The position numbers and the translations under genes were made by a program. A DNA stretch of 64,000 nucleotides from Alkalihalobacillus pseudalcaliphilus (GTDB taxonomy: Bacteria; Bacillota; Bacilli; Bacillales; Bacillaceae_D), in assembly GCA_001038565.1 (NCBI GenBank), contig LFJO01000006.1, positions 303,637 through 367,636 on the forward strand, in the 5' to 3' direction. Positions 45,190-54,673 of this stretch are shown piece by piece. Within the stretch, counting starts at the first letter, position 1. Each line of letters opens with the position of its first letter. A model generated the notes under the pieces. That model made no database searches. It was given only the letters and a program-made list of their open reading frames with translations, and had not been told where the DNA came from.

Positions 45190-46311
45190 TCAAATATTGC
45201 CACGGCGTTCTTGCTCTCGTTCAATGGATTCAAATAACGCCTTAAAGTTCCCCTCACCGAAACCTCTTGCCCCTTTTCTTTGAATGATTTCAATAAATAG
45301 GGTTGGACGATCAACAATTGGTTTCGTAAATATTTGTAAGAGATAACCTTCATCATCTCGGTCGACCAGAATATTTAGTTCACGAAGCTTTTTAACATCC
45401 TCGTCGATATCACCAACTCGAGCAATGAGATCCTCATAATACGTATCAGGCGTTTGTAAAAACTCCACTCCGTTGTCGCGAAGGTGACGAACGGTCGTAA
45501 TAATATCATTGGTTAATACAGCTAAATGTTGGACGCCTGGTCCATTATAAAAATCTAAGTACTCCTCAATTTGTGATTTACGTTTTCCTTCTGCTGGTTC
45601 ATTAATCGGGAATTTTATTCTACCAGTCCCATTCATCATCACTTTTGACATTAACGCAGAGTATTCAGTTGAAATATCTTCATCATCAAAGTGCTTAAGA
45701 ACATTAAATCCAAAAACTTTCTCATAATAATTCGTCCATTCTTCCATACGCTCAACATTTCCAACGACATGATCGATTCCAACAATACCCGTTGATGCAG
45801 AAAAGTTAGGTCCGTCATAAGGCTCATAGCCAGGCAAGAAGAAACCCTTATACTCTTCACATTCCACTAACGTATGAATCGTATCCCCATAAGTACCAAT
45901 AACCGCTTTTTTCACGTAACCGCTTTCATCTTTTTCTACCCAAGGTTCTGCGATTGGGATTCCTCCACGTTCAATCGCTCCAAAGTAAGCTTTATCGACA
46001 TCCGTTACTTTCAAGCTGATATCTTTTACCCCTTCACCATGTTTCTTCACAAAATGAGCAACCATTGTATCTTCAGATAATGTGCCTGTAATGATGAGTC
46101 GAATAGCTCCTTGTTCTAATACATAGGACACGGTTTCACGACTTCCTGTTTCCAAACCACGGTACCCTTTAATTTCAAATCCAAATGCCTGACAAAAATA
46201 ATAGGCGGATTGCTTTGCATTACCTACAAATAGCTCTAAATGATGGAAGCTTTCAACTGGAAAGATATCCTCCGTCATTTGATCAGCAGCCGTTACCTTT
46301 TCTTTTTCCAT
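45190..46311 (-). CDS. hpd: 4-hydroxyphenylpyruvate dioxygenase
   Basis: It converts 4-hydroxyphenylpyruvate to homogentisate with O2 and Fe(II). The 373-residue protein has two VOC-type halves. The iron ligands are His in GIDHVVGNVE, His in GVQHLAVLTNDI and Glu in LFIEIIQRKGARGFGEGNFK, the last segment also being the C-terminal lid typical of the enzyme. It is first in the operon. AAGGAGG lies eight bases from the ATG. The upstream region to the divergent DUF1450 gene holds small hairpins but no T-box. Confidence 0.96.
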   Translation of the reverse strand: MEKEKVTAADQMTEDIFPVESFHHLELFVGNAKQSAYYFCQAFGFEIKGYRGLETGSRETVSYVLEQGAIRLIITGTLSEDTMVAHFVKKHGEGVKDISLKVTDVDKAYFGAIERGGIPIAEPWVEKDESGYVKKAVIGTYGDTIHTLVECEEYKGFFLPGYEPYDGPNFSASTGIVGIDHVVGNVERMEEWTNYYEKVFGFNVLKHFDDEDISTEYSALMSKVMMNGTGRIKFPINEPAEGKRKSQIEEYLDFYNGPGVQHLAVLTNDIITTVRHLRDNGVEFLQTPDTYYEDLIARVGDIDEDVKKLRELNILVDRDDEGYLLQIFTKPIVDRPTLFIEIIQRKGARGFGEGNFKALFESIEREQERRGNI

Positions 46312-46538
46312 TTTTTATTCCTCCTTCTATCATTTAACTTACTCAAAATATAATAGCTGGAAAAAATCGATGCAAACACCTCCTTTTAAGCTTCTCTCCT
46401 TTAATGGAGGAAGGTATGGCCTTCCCTTCACTCTAGGCGCTTTTCCTACCTTAATATAAAGTGAGTGCCGACAAGATTTCGACTGTCACCACCCATGTAC
46501 GGTAAATCAATAATGCGTTTAAGCTTTCAAATTGATCC

Positions 46539-46568
46539 TTGCAACACTTTCTACTCAACTACTATACT
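46539..46568 (+). promoter_or_regulatory. Probable SigA promoter of the DUF1450/phenylalanine dehydrogenase unit
   Basis: TTGCAA, an 18-base spacer and TATACT end 37 bases before the DUF1450 start codon. Confidence 0.5.
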
Positions 46569-46605
46569 CATTTCAAAATCACCTACTATAAAGGAGGCGT
46601 AATCA

Positions 46606-46860
46606 TTGGAAGTCAAAATTTGTCCAAACAATACAGCCTCTAAATCAACTTGGTTAAAAGACCAATTGAGTCAACATTCAGAGCTGACTATTACAAACCG
46701 TCGCTGCCTTAATTACTGCGGACAATGTATCGTCGAAGTCTTTTGTATCATTAATCAACAAAACATCGCCAGTGACAGTAGCGAAAATCTATACCCCAAA
46801 ATAAGAAATATGTTGAAAGCTACCAAGGATAACGACCGAAAAGACCAAAAAACAAGTTAA
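46606..46860 (+). CDS. DUF1450 (YuzB-like) cysteine-containing protein
   Basis: The 84-residue protein has the N-terminal VKICPNN and the cysteine cluster RRCLNYCGQCIVEVFCIINQ, which match DUF1450, a small thioredoxin-like or ferredoxin-like Bacillus family of unknown function. The start is TTG at 46606 after AAGGAGG. It lies 50 bases upstream of the phenylalanine dehydrogenase gene on the same strand, so it may be co-transcribed with it. The lysine-rich tail has no motif. Confidence 0.75.
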   Translation: MEVKICPNNTASKSTWLKDQLSQHSELTITNRRCLNYCGQCIVEVFCIINQQNIASDSSENLYPKIRNMLKATKDNDRKDQKTS

Positions 46861-46910
46861 TTGTCAAAAAAGTATGAAAGCAGAATCACGCTTTTTGAGG
46901 AGGATTTAAT

Positions 46911-48068
46911 ATGGATAAAACTTATACATCAGAGGTACAACCAAAAGATTTAGACGTTTCCTTTGACTTATTCAAAAAAATGCAAGCACACGAACAAGTT
47001 GTTTTTTGTAACGACCCAAAAACAGGACTGAAAGCGATTATTGCCATCCATAACACGACTCTTGGACCCGCTTTAGGCGGAACAAGAATGCGAAATTACT
47101 CAACGTTTGAAGAAGCTTTGGAAGATGTTTTACGTTTATCCGAAGGGATGACCTATAAATGTGCCGCAGCAGATGTAGACTTCGGAGGCGGTAAAGCGGT
47201 CATTATTGGTGACCCCGAAAAAGACAAAACACCTGAGCTCTTTCGTGCCTACGGTCAATTCGTCGAATCATTAAATGGACGTTTTTACACGGGAACCGAT
47301 ATGGGGACAACATTAGACGATTTTGTACATTCCTATAAAGAAACAACGTGTATTGCCGGATTACCTGAAGAATATGATGGTGGCGGCGAGACTTCGATTC
47401 CTACTGCTTTCGGTGTATTATGTAGTATCAGAGCAGCCGCTCAAATGATGTGGCAAGATGAGTCATTAGTAGGTCGCCGCTTTGCCATTCAAGGCTTAGG
47501 AAAGGTTGGTTTTAAAGTGGCCGAACATCTTTTACATGAAGGGGCAGATATTATCGTAGCTGATGTGAGTTCAGAGCGAAAATTGGAAATTCAAGCACTC
47601 GCCTTACAATTAGGGAAGTCCATTCAAATCGTTGAAAATGAGGAAATTTATAACGTAGATGCGGATATGTTTGTTCCATGTGCCATTGGTGGCATTATTA
47701 ACGAACAAACGATTGAGCAGCTCCAAGTAAAAGCGATTGTAGGAGCAGCCAATAATCAACTATTACACATTGATTTGGCCACAATCTTAAAAGAAAAAGG
47801 GATCCTTTATGCTCCAGACTATGCTGTAAGCTGTGGAGGCATTATTCAAGTAACCGATGAATTATATGGACCTAACAAAAAAAGAGTAGCCGCCAAAACG
47901 AAAGAAATCTACTCCCTCCTATTAAATATCTTTTTAGAAGCGGAAAAACAAAACATAACCACCGTTGAAGCTGCAAATCAAATTTGTGTCGAACGTATCG
48001 AAGCAAGAAAAGAGCGAAATAGCTTCTTTTCACCACGCAAGCGAAGAAAATGGCAAATTAGACATTAA
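46911..48068 (+). CDS. Phenylalanine dehydrogenase
   Basis: This NAD-dependent enzyme of the Glu/Leu/Phe/Val dehydrogenase family has 385 residues. Substrate-binding Lys83 ([19 protein letters not shown]) and catalytic Lys95 and Asp130 ([14 protein letters not shown]) are present, with the Rossmann GLGKVG. The sequence is close to the Bacillus/Sporosarcina phenylalanine dehydrogenases, including the [10 protein letters not shown] start and the KWQIR end, rather than to leucine dehydrogenase. It deaminates phenylalanine, and in relatives also tyrosine, to the keto acid. Tyrosine would yield 4-hydroxyphenylpyruvate, the substrate of the divergently transcribed hpd. AGGAGG precedes the ATG, and a terminator follows. 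Confidence 0.88.
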   Translation: MDKTYTSEVQPKDLDVSFDLFKKMQAHEQVVFCNDPKTGLKAIIAIHNTTLGPALGGTRMRNYSTFEEALEDVLRLSEGMTYKCAAADVDFGGGKAVIIGDPEKDKTPELFRAYGQFVESLNGRFYTGTDMGTTLDDFVHSYKETTCIAGLPEEYDGGGETSIPTAFGVLCSIRAAAQMMWQDESLVGRRFAIQGLGKVGFKVAEHLLHEGADIIVADVSSERKLEIQALALQLGKSIQIVENEEIYNVDADMFVPCAIGGIINEQTIEQLQVKAIVGAANNQLLHIDLATILKEKGILYAPDYAVSCGGIIQVTDELYGPNKKRVAAKTKEIYSLLLNIFLEAEKQNITTVEAANQICVERIEARKERNSFFSPRKRRKWQIRH

Positions 48069-48090
48069 CATTTACATCATCACGAAAATA

Positions 48091-48126
48091 AGATGTCACC
48101 TACTTACGAGTGGAGACATCTTTTTA
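48091..48126 (+). terminator. Terminator after the phenylalanine dehydrogenase gene
   Basis: AGATGTC and GACATCT form the stem with a partly paired loop, followed by TTTTATT. Confidence 0.75.
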
Positions 48127-48141
48127 TTGTTAATCGGCCAT

Positions 48142-48280
48142 TTATAGCTGACGTCGATATTTTAATACGACATCTATAGGCTCCTCATTGTTTTTTTCTG
48201 ACGGTATTTCAGTTTGAAACTCAAATCCACGCCTTATAAAAAGGAATAGCTTTCATATTACCTCAACCATTTCGAACCCC
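48142..48280 (-). pseudogene. Remnant of a GNAT acetyltransferase C-terminus
   Basis: The minus strand reads RRGFEFQTEIPSEKNNEEP, then IDVVLKYRRQL and stop at 48142. A neighbouring frame just upstream reads MKAIPFY. Joined, they give KAIPFY-RRGFEF, the standard last beta-alpha-beta element of GNAT enzymes. A frameshift separates the two parts and the rest of the gene is missing: the sugar-binding lipoprotein gene begins immediately upstream. So it is a decayed fragment. Confidence 0.6.
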
Positions 48281-48286
48281 CTCCTT

Positions 48287-49381
48287 TTACTCACCTGACT
48301 CCATAAATACTTCATGCTTTTGATGAAAACCATCAGCAATGATCGTTGCCTCCATATTGTTTCGATTAACAGCAATTGGCTCTAGTAATACAGCAGGTAC
48401 TTCGATTTTTCCATTATTCACTTTCTCATCTGTTACAATTTTTGTTCCTTCTGCTAGCTGTAAAGCAAGTTCTGCTGCCTCATAAGCCAAAATGGGAATG
48501 GGTTTATAGACCGTCATGGTTTGTGTGCCTTCGATGATTCTTTGTGCAGCAGCCAAATCCGCATCTTGTCCAGCAACAGCAACTTCACCAGCTAAACCCC
48601 ATTGCTCTAATGCTTGAATAACGCCACCTGCTGTTGCATCATTAGCCGCTATAACCGCATCAATCTCTCCTCCATTCGCCTCTAATGCTGCGAGCATATT
48701 CGTATAGGCGTGTTCAGGCTCCCAATCATCCGTCCACTGGTCATACACAACAGTAATATCTCCTTTCTGAATAAAGGGTTTTAGAACGTCAAATACTCCC
48801 TTTTTAAGTAAATGGGCATTATAATCTGTCGACGCACCTCCGATATAGACATAATTACCACTTGGAACTATCGATGTTAGTGCCTTTGCTTGAAGTTTCC
48901 CAACCTCCTCATTATCGAAGGAAACATATAAATCGATGTCAGCATTTTTGACAAGTCGGTCATAGGAAAGAACTTTAATTCCAGACATATGAGCTTTATT
49001 CACAATCGCCGCGGTTGCCTCAGCGTTATTAGGTACTAAAACAAGGACATCCACACCTTGACTAATTAATGTCTCCGCTTGATAAACTTGAATCGTATCA
49101 TCTACATTTGCTGTTGTAATTTCAACTTCTGCCCCTAGAATCTCAATGGCTTCTTTAAATAAGTCACGATCTCGATACCAGCGCTCCTCTTCTAAAGTAT
49201 CCATTGAAAATCCAATTCGAAAAGGCTCTAAATTAATCGTTTCTTCCTGTTCCTTCACTATGTCAATTTCTTTTTCCGATGACGGTAGTACGTCCACTCT
49301 CGGACTTTGACAAGCACTTAAACAAATCAGAGCAAGAACCTGTACCAGTATTCCTATGGAAAACCTTATACTTTTTACCAT
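48287..49381 (-). CDS. Second sugar-binding lipoprotein (XylF/ChvE-like, type 1 periplasmic fold)
   Basis: The 364-residue lipoprotein (lipobox LSAC) has FRIGFSMDTLEEERWYRDRD, VDVLVLVPNNAEATAAIVNK, LSYDRLVKNADIDLYVSFDN and AVIAANDATAGGVIQAL, which match XylF and related pentose-binding proteins. It lies at the 3' end of the sensor-kinase-regulator unit, 11 bases after the regulator gene. It could feed the MmsAB transporter with a different sugar or act as a ligand-capturing component for the sensor. AGGAGGAGGTGAG gives a very strong ribosome site. Confidence 0.88.
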   Translation of the reverse strand: MVKSIRFSIGILVQVLALICLSACQSPRVDVLPSSEKEIDIVKEQEETINLEPFRIGFSMDTLEEERWYRDRDLFKEAIEILGAEVEITTANVDDTIQVYQAETLISQGVDVLVLVPNNAEATAAIVNKAHMSGIKVLSYDRLVKNADIDLYVSFDNEEVGKLQAKALTSIVPSGNYVYIGGASTDYNAHLLKKGVFDVLKPFIQKGDITVVYDQWTDDWEPEHAYTNMLAALEANGGEIDAVIAANDATAGGVIQALEQWGLAGEVAVAGQDADLAAAQRIIEGTQTMTVYKPIPILAYEAAELALQLAEGTKIVTDEKVNNGKIEVPAVLLEPIAVNRNNMEATIIADGFHQKHEVFMESGE

Positions 49382-49392
49382 CTCACCTCCTC

Positions 49393-50928
49393 CTACACTT
49401 TGCTCGTTATAGAGCGATTCCTATACTCTTTAGGGGAAATATGGCACACTTTTTTAAACACTTTGCTGAAGTAATTCGGGTCATGATAACCAACCTCAAT
49501 GGCAATCTCCTTAATACTTTTATCGATATCTGCTAACATTTTTTTCGCCTTATTAATCCGGCATTCTGTCAGAAAATCGATATAGTTCATCTTTAGTTTT
49601 TCTTTAAACATCTTACTTATATAAATGGGACTTAGGTTCACCTTCCGACCTAACGTTTCTAAAGAGATATCTTGCTCAGAATGTTCGATGATATACTGTT
49701 TGATTTTGTAAATCGTATCCGCCTCGAGTCGCTCAATATGTTTTTGATAATTGTTTTGCATCATCTCTAAAAGAATAATCGTTTCCTTCCTTAACTCCTG
49801 ATAATGTTGCGTTTGATAAGAGAAATAGGGTGTCGCATTTTCTATTCCCATATCAGCAAGTATTCTAGTACTGAGCCACATAATCTCTAAGATCCTCTGT
49901 TGCGTGTGATGGAGCGAAGTCCCTTTACCCTCATATCGATTAATCAAACTCATAATCATCTGTTTAGCTTCAGCCCATTGCCCCGTCCGTACACTCTCGG
50001 CTAATATTTCCATCGTTCTCTTTCCTTCTTGATTATCAACTTTTTCTTCGAGCGACGTAACATCCAAATAAAAACGATATTTCGCAGTGAGCTGCGGGCC
50101 ACTAGATGCCATTAAAGCTTCATGATAAGAGTCAATTAATTCGGTAAACGACGTACACTCTGTGCCTATCCCAATAAACCAATGACCATCTTTACTTTGG
50201 TTCCGCTGCTCTAAAATAGCTCTAGCTAGATTCACAGCCTGACTTCGATAAGTTTGCTGCTCATTACGGAAAATAATGATTGGGAACTGGTTCGCATGCA
50301 AAGCCCCAACAAGGCCGATCCCCCCCCCTCTTATTTGAGCTTTGACTCTTTTATATCCTGATAACTTCTGATCTGGAAGCCTTATAACAACAACAAACGT
50401 TTCTTGAATGATTTCCATTTGAAGCCACTCTAACAACATATGAATATGCATTTCTTGAACTTCGTCTGAAAGTAATTGTGTTACAATATCCGTTTCAATA
50501 TGTGTCAATGCTTGCTCAAAAGCCCATTGATGCTTCTTATCTTGGTGTTTCTTTTCATAATCGAGTTCTATTCCCTTTATGACCCTCGCTATCGTTTCCG
50601 TGATTTCCTTGGCCGTGCTTGGTTTCAATAAATAATCCTTCACACCTAACTGTAAAGCTTGCTTCGCGTATTCAAACGTGTCAAAAGCCGTAACCATAAT
50701 GAAAGTTGTGGATATCACTTTCTGGATAAGTCGAATAGCCTCAATACCCGTTATTCCAGGCATTTTAATGTCCATCAGTATCAGGTCAAACTGAATCTCA
50801 TGGCACATTTCTACCGCTTGCTTCCCATTTTTTGCTTGATGATACTGGAACTGAGGAAATGCTCTACTTAAAATGGCTATCATAGCTTCACGTTCAATGT
50901 GTTCATCATCAACGATTAATAGCTTCAC
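49393..50928 (-). CDS. YesN-type response regulator with AraC DNA-binding domain
   Basis: The 511-residue protein has an N-terminal receiver (LLIVDDEHIERE with acidic pocket; phospho-acceptor in DLILMDIKMPG, Asp53 from the GTG start), a long linker, and a C-terminal AraC double helix-turn-helix (LGRKVNLSPIYISKMFKEKL, IAIEVGYHDPNYFSKVFKKV). GTG at 50928 was chosen because GGGGGAG lies seven bases upstream. The ATG at 50946 precedes that site. It overlaps the kinase gene by 20 bases. It is expected to activate the adjacent sugar transporter operon. Confidence 0.9.
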   Translation of the reverse strand: MKLLIVDDEHIEREAMIAILSRAFPQFQYHQAKNGKQAVEMCHEIQFDLILMDIKMPGITGIEAIRLIQKVISTTFIMVTAFDTFEYAKQALQLGVKDYLLKPSTAKEITETIARVIKGIELDYEKKHQDKKHQWAFEQALTHIETDIVTQLLSDEVQEMHIHMLLEWLQMEIIQETFVVVIRLPDQKLSGYKRVKAQIRGGGIGLVGALHANQFPIIIFRNEQQTYRSQAVNLARAILEQRNQSKDGHWFIGIGTECTSFTELIDSYHEALMASSGPQLTAKYRFYLDVTSLEEKVDNQEGKRTMEILAESVRTGQWAEAKQMIMSLINRYEGKGTSLHHTQQRILEIMWLSTRILADMGIENATPYFSYQTQHYQELRKETIILLEMMQNNYQKHIERLEADTIYKIKQYIIEHSEQDISLETLGRKVNLSPIYISKMFKEKLKMNYIDFLTECRINKAKKMLADIDKSIKEIAIEVGYHDPNYFSKVFKKVCHISPKEYRNRSITSKV

Positions 50929-52366
50929 ATTGTGCTCCCCCTTCACATCCTACTTTTAATCGAATGACTGTCCCTCTCCGACAATGACTTTCAATATCGA
51001 TGACATCCCGATATCCATAAAACAATCGCAACCTTTTCACTACATTCATAAAGCCAATACCAGTTGAATGACCGATAGAAGGCGTAATTTCTTCATTCAT
51101 AATTTGTTTGATTGTCGATTCTGACATACCTGGACCATTATCTTCAATTTCAATAAAAATCTCTTCAGCCGAACGAAAGACACGTAACCAAATGGTTCCA
51201 CCCTCTTCATTTGGTTCAATCGCATGAATCACAGCATTTTCAATGATTGGCTGTAAGGTTAAAACTGGAATACTTTTATTGAAACAGCTTGGATCAATCT
51301 CGGTCTCAAGACGCAAACGCTCTTTAAACCGAGTTTTTTGAATATGCATATATTGTTCAATGACACCTATTTCTTCTCTAATGGTGACAGCACGGTCAAT
51401 TTGCTTAAGATTATATCGTAATAACCCAGCAACACTTACTAACAAATCACTCGTTTCTTCTGCCCCTTCGAGATACGCTTTTTTGGACATAATATTTAAT
51501 GTATTAAATAAAAAATGAGGCTGAATTTGACTTTGTAAGCTTCTAAATTGACTTTCTTTTAGTAGAATCCGATTCTCTTGCAGTTCACTCTCTAAGGATG
51601 CTTTCTCTTTAATTTCATGAAATAAGTTATTAATATTGACCCTCATACGTTCAAATGTTTTTGCTAGAAAGGCCATTTCATCTTTCGTTTCGACTTCAAT
51701 TCTCGTATCGAAAATTCCATTAGATAAATCGTTAGCTGCTTTCGTTAACTTCTGAACCGGCTTAGTAATACTTGAGGATAGTAAGTATGAGATTAATAGA
51801 AATGCACAGGAACTGAGCAATAAAAACCAAAGCCCTAACTGAAAAAAATCTTCAGACTGCTCGATCATGCCTCGATAGATGGGTGCATAGCTATTTAATT
51901 CTTGGTCAATTAAAGCAAGCGTTTGTTCAGATAAATACGTTGAAATTCGACTCGCTTCTGAGAATTCATAAGCTGCCCCCTCCGCATCTTGATCCTCCAT
52001 AAATATAAGTAAACGCTCCATCGTTTCCAAAAAGCTATCAATCATATTCACATAATTCGTTAAAGCAAATTGATTCTCCTTATTTCTTAGCGTTAAGACT
52101 TCTTCTTTTTGCTTATCTAATGATTCCTGACTTACTTGCAGTTGCTCTAGTGAAACCGACGTTGGCATAATCATATAATTATTTGCATCAATGATAACTT
52201 GCTGACTAGCACGAGAAACTTCATTCATACTAATATAGCGTTGCAAAATATCGTTATATTGATCCTGTGTTTTTTGATGAAATACAGAAAGTGCGATCCA
52301 AAAGACTACCATAATTACGAGAGCGATAGATGCTAACATCATTATTTTCTTTTGAATAGTGTTCAT
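50909..52366 (-). CDS. Sensor histidine kinase (YesM/LytS-like, HisKA_7 type)
   Basis: The 485-residue membrane kinase has helix one at about 10-30, an extracytoplasmic sensor of about 140 residues rich in helices, helix two at about 176-197, and HAMP to about 250. The phospho-acceptor region is LQSQIQPHFLFNTLN (His284) and the ATPase domain includes ENAVIHAIE and GIGFMNVVKRL. It overlaps the membrane-anchored binding-protein gene by four bases (ATGA). The three consecutive genes reproduce the XylFII-LytS-YesN organisation known from Clostridium beijerinckii, in which the sugar-loaded binding protein dimerises the kinase. Confidence 0.92.
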   Translation of the reverse strand: MNTIQKKIMMLASIALVIMVVFWIALSVFHQKTQDQYNDILQRYISMNEVSRASQQVIIDANNYMIMPTSVSLEQLQVSQESLDKQKEEVLTLRNKENQFALTNYVNMIDSFLETMERLLIFMEDQDAEGAAYEFSEASRISTYLSEQTLALIDQELNSYAPIYRGMIEQSEDFFQLGLWFLLLSSCAFLLISYLLSSSITKPVQKLTKAANDLSNGIFDTRIEVETKDEMAFLAKTFERMRVNINNLFHEIKEKASLESELQENRILLKESQFRSLQSQIQPHFLFNTLNIMSKKAYLEGAEETSDLLVSVAGLLRYNLKQIDRAVTIREEIGVIEQYMHIQKTRFKERLRLETEIDPSCFNKSIPVLTLQPIIENAVIHAIEPNEEGGTIWLRVFRSAEEIFIEIEDNGPGMSESTIKQIMNEEITPSIGHSTGIGFMNVVKRLRLFYGYRDVIDIESHCRRGTVIRLKVGCEGGAQCEAINR

Positions 52367-53343
52367 TTTTTCACTTCAGCTTTCTTTATGTTAATCCCTG
52401 TAAAATAACCTTCAATATCTAGCGGTACCGTTTCACCGTGGATCCACTCTAGCATCAATTGCACACTTTTTCTCCCCATCTTTTCCGGCTCTTGTTCAAC
52501 AAGCCCATCTAACTTTCCTTGCTCAAATAAATTAAGAGTTTCTGGTCCATCATCAAAGGAGTAAAGGAAATAGGAATTAAGCTGGGAACGACGTTCAATC
52601 TCTTGAATCATTGCACCTACATAGGCTGCATTTAAAATGATAAAAGCATCTGCCGTTGGCTGATCATTCAAAACTTGTTGAGTAATCGAGATAACATCCT
52701 CCCGCTTTTCAGGTGTTTGAGCATGCTTAATCTGAATATGTTCGTAGTTTCCCAGTACAGCTTCAATGCCTCGTAAGCGTTCCTTTTGGTAAAACTCGAC
52801 TTGGCTATCGTACACAAGAATGACATCTCCCTTTGCTCCCATATCAGCTACAAGTTGACGGGCGATAAGTTCACCTGCTTCATATTGGTCCGAGCCGACA
52901 TATGTTCTGCGCAAACTTTCTGTCATCGGTACATCATTGGCAATCGTAATAATAGGGATGCCGTAAAATGACGCTTTAAATTTTGCCAGTTGATAAAACT
53001 CCTCAGAATCTAACCCTTGAACGATAATGCCATCCACCTTGGAATGAATAGCAATTTCAAATTTTCTGAAGAAATCATCGTCATTATTCCCTAAACTTCC
53101 CCAGATCTCAAGTTCAACATTAGATTGCTCCGCTTCATCTAGAGCACCCTCTCCTACTTTTTCCCAAAAGGGTGTGTCTAAATCATGGGTAATCACTACA
53201 ATTCGTAGTTGTTCCCCATCCGAGGATACAGCATCTGGAAATTGCCACTTTGGAACAAAGACTCGTTCAGCCGAAACATATGTAAAATAAAATAAAGTGA
53301 TAAGAATGAAGCTTAGCCCCAGCATCGTCAGCACTTTTTTCAT
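52363..53343 (-). CDS. Membrane-anchored sugar-binding sensor protein (XylFII-like)
   Basis: The 326-residue protein has an N-terminal hydrophobic segment (residues about 4-24) without a lipobox or clear cleavage site, followed by a type 1 periplasmic binding domain. Key segments are LRIVVITHDLDTPFWEKVGE, DGIIVQGLDSEEFYQ, YVGSDQYEAGELIARQLV and AFIILNAAYVGAMIQEI. It is probably an uncleaved membrane-tethered receptor that presents sugar to the kinase. The ATG at 53343 is 12 bases from GAGGGG. TTG at 53352 is the closer alternative. A weak SigA-like promoter (TTGGTA-17-TAAGAT) may lie upstream. Confidence 0.85.
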   Translation of the reverse strand: MKKVLTMLGLSFILITLFYFTYVSAERVFVPKWQFPDAVSSDGEQLRIVVITHDLDTPFWEKVGEGALDEAEQSNVELEIWGSLGNNDDDFFRKFEIAIHSKVDGIIVQGLDSEEFYQLAKFKASFYGIPIITIANDVPMTESLRRTYVGSDQYEAGELIARQLVADMGAKGDVILVYDSQVEFYQKERLRGIEAVLGNYEHIQIKHAQTPEKREDVISITQQVLNDQPTADAFIILNAAYVGAMIQEIERRSQLNSYFLYSFDDGPETLNLFEQGKLDGLVEQEPEKMGRKSVQLMLEWIHGETVPLDIEGYFTGINIKKAEVKK

Positions 53344-53427
53344 GTCGTCCAAATTCCCCTCTTTTCATAAGATAGCTACATCTTAACACCAATTTAAGTA
53401 TGTACCAATAGCGACATGAGCACATAT

Positions 53428-53457
53428 AGACCTTCACTATTAGAGCAGTGAAAGTCT
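53428..53457 (-). terminator. Intercistronic hairpin between mmsB and the sensor unit
   Basis: AGACTTTCACT and AGTGAAGGTCT (minus strand) form an 11-bp stem with one mismatch around an 8-base loop, followed by a short T-rich stretch. It may attenuate read-through from the transporter genes into the sensor genes. Confidence 0.5.
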
Positions 53458-53482
53458 ACGTATTTATCTTCCTAGCATTACA

Positions 53483-54661
53483 TTATGCAGATGCCTTCCT
53501 TCTTGTCATAACATCAAAGATAACAGCTAGTGCTAATACAGCACCACGAATCATATATTGATAGGCAATTCCGACCCCAAGTAAATTCATACCACTTGTC
53601 AATGACGCCATAACAATCGCTCCAATAATCGCCCCCGTTACTTTTCCTACACCACCGGCAGCTGAAACTCCACCTACATAGGCTGCAGCAATAGCATCAA
53701 GCTCAAATAATGTACCTGCCGTTGTTGTCGCTGCTTGTAATCGTGATGTAAAAAGAATACCAGATAAGGCTGATAACAAACCCATTGAGCCAAAAACAAT
53801 CATCGTAATTTTGGCTACGTTAATTCCACTTAGATGAGCAGCTTCTGGATTACTACCAACTGCATAAATATGACGACCGAGCACCGTTTTTGTCGTCACA
53901 AAATGATAAATAAGGACAACAAGAAACATAATAACAACGGTCCATGAGAAACCATTATAATTGGATAAAATCCAAGTAATATAACCAATGATGGAAGAAA
54001 CAAATACTAACTGAATCAAAAATATAGGTCTTGAAACCACTTCAAACTGGTACTTCATCTTATTATTTCGATTTTTGATTGCACTATAAATATAAAGTAG
54101 AATCGCTGCTACACCAATAAGTACCGAGAGAAGATGAACACCACCCACTTCTAGCAATGATGGAATATACCCATTACCAATCGCATTAAAAGTTGGATCC
54201 GTTATAATAATTGTTCCACTTCTTTCCGTCGCCTGTAATATGGCTCCACGGTAAATTAACCAACCAGCCAAAGTCGCTACAAATGCCGGTATACCTACTT
54301 TTGCCACCAAAAAACCTGTAAATAAACCAGCGAACATTCCTAATATAAGAATAATCGGAATCACAATATAGACTGGTAAACCAACATGCATTAACAATAT
54401 CGCTCCAATAGCACCCAAAAAGCCAGCTAAAAAACCAATCGACAGATCAATATGACGGATAACAATAACCAGCATGACGCCGACAGCCAAAACGGCTATA
54501 TACCCAGCCGAATCTAGTAAATTACTTATATTTCGAGAAGATAAAAAAAGTCCATCCGTTAAGACTGTAAAAGTTACGATAATGACCAATAACGCAATAT
54601 ACATACCATAATCACGAATATTATCTTTTAATAATGTTTTTGCCTCACTTAAAATCTTCAC
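53483..54661 (-). CDS. mmsB: Multiple-monosaccharide ABC transporter permease
   Basis: The 392-residue membrane protein of the branched-chain amino acid/ribose-xylose permease family has about 10 helices. Conserved segments are NISNLLDSAGYIAVLAVGVM, HIDLSIGFLAGFLGAIGAI, GIPAFVATLAGWLIYRGAIL and AAYVGGVSAAGGVGKVTGA. The length matches GguB/MmsB, longer than RbsC. The start is GTG at 54661 after AGGGGG, 12 bases after the ATPase gene. It forms the pore of the ChvE-MmsAB transporter. Confidence 0.9.
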   Translation of the reverse strand: MKILSEAKTLLKDNIRDYGMYIALLVIIVTFTVLTDGLFLSSRNISNLLDSAGYIAVLAVGVMLVIVIRHIDLSIGFLAGFLGAIGAILLMHVGLPVYIVIPIILILGMFAGLFTGFLVAKVGIPAFVATLAGWLIYRGAILQATERSGTIIITDPTFNAIGNGYIPSLLEVGGVHLLSVLIGVAAILLYIYSAIKNRNNKMKYQFEVVSRPIFLIQLVFVSSIIGYITWILSNYNGFSWTVVIMFLVVLIYHFVTTKTVLGRHIYAVGSNPEAAHLSGINVAKITMIVFGSMGLLSALSGILFTSRLQAATTTAGTLFELDAIAAAYVGGVSAAGGVGKVTGAIIGAIVMASLTSGMNLLGVGIAYQYMIRGAVLALAVIFDVMTRRKASA

Positions 54662-54673
54662 GTATTCGTCCCC

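Noticed and set aside
46312-46605. T-box leader upstream of hpd
   Set aside because: The T-box sequence (AGGGTGGNACCGCG-like) is absent on the minus strand. Small hairpins alone do not support it.
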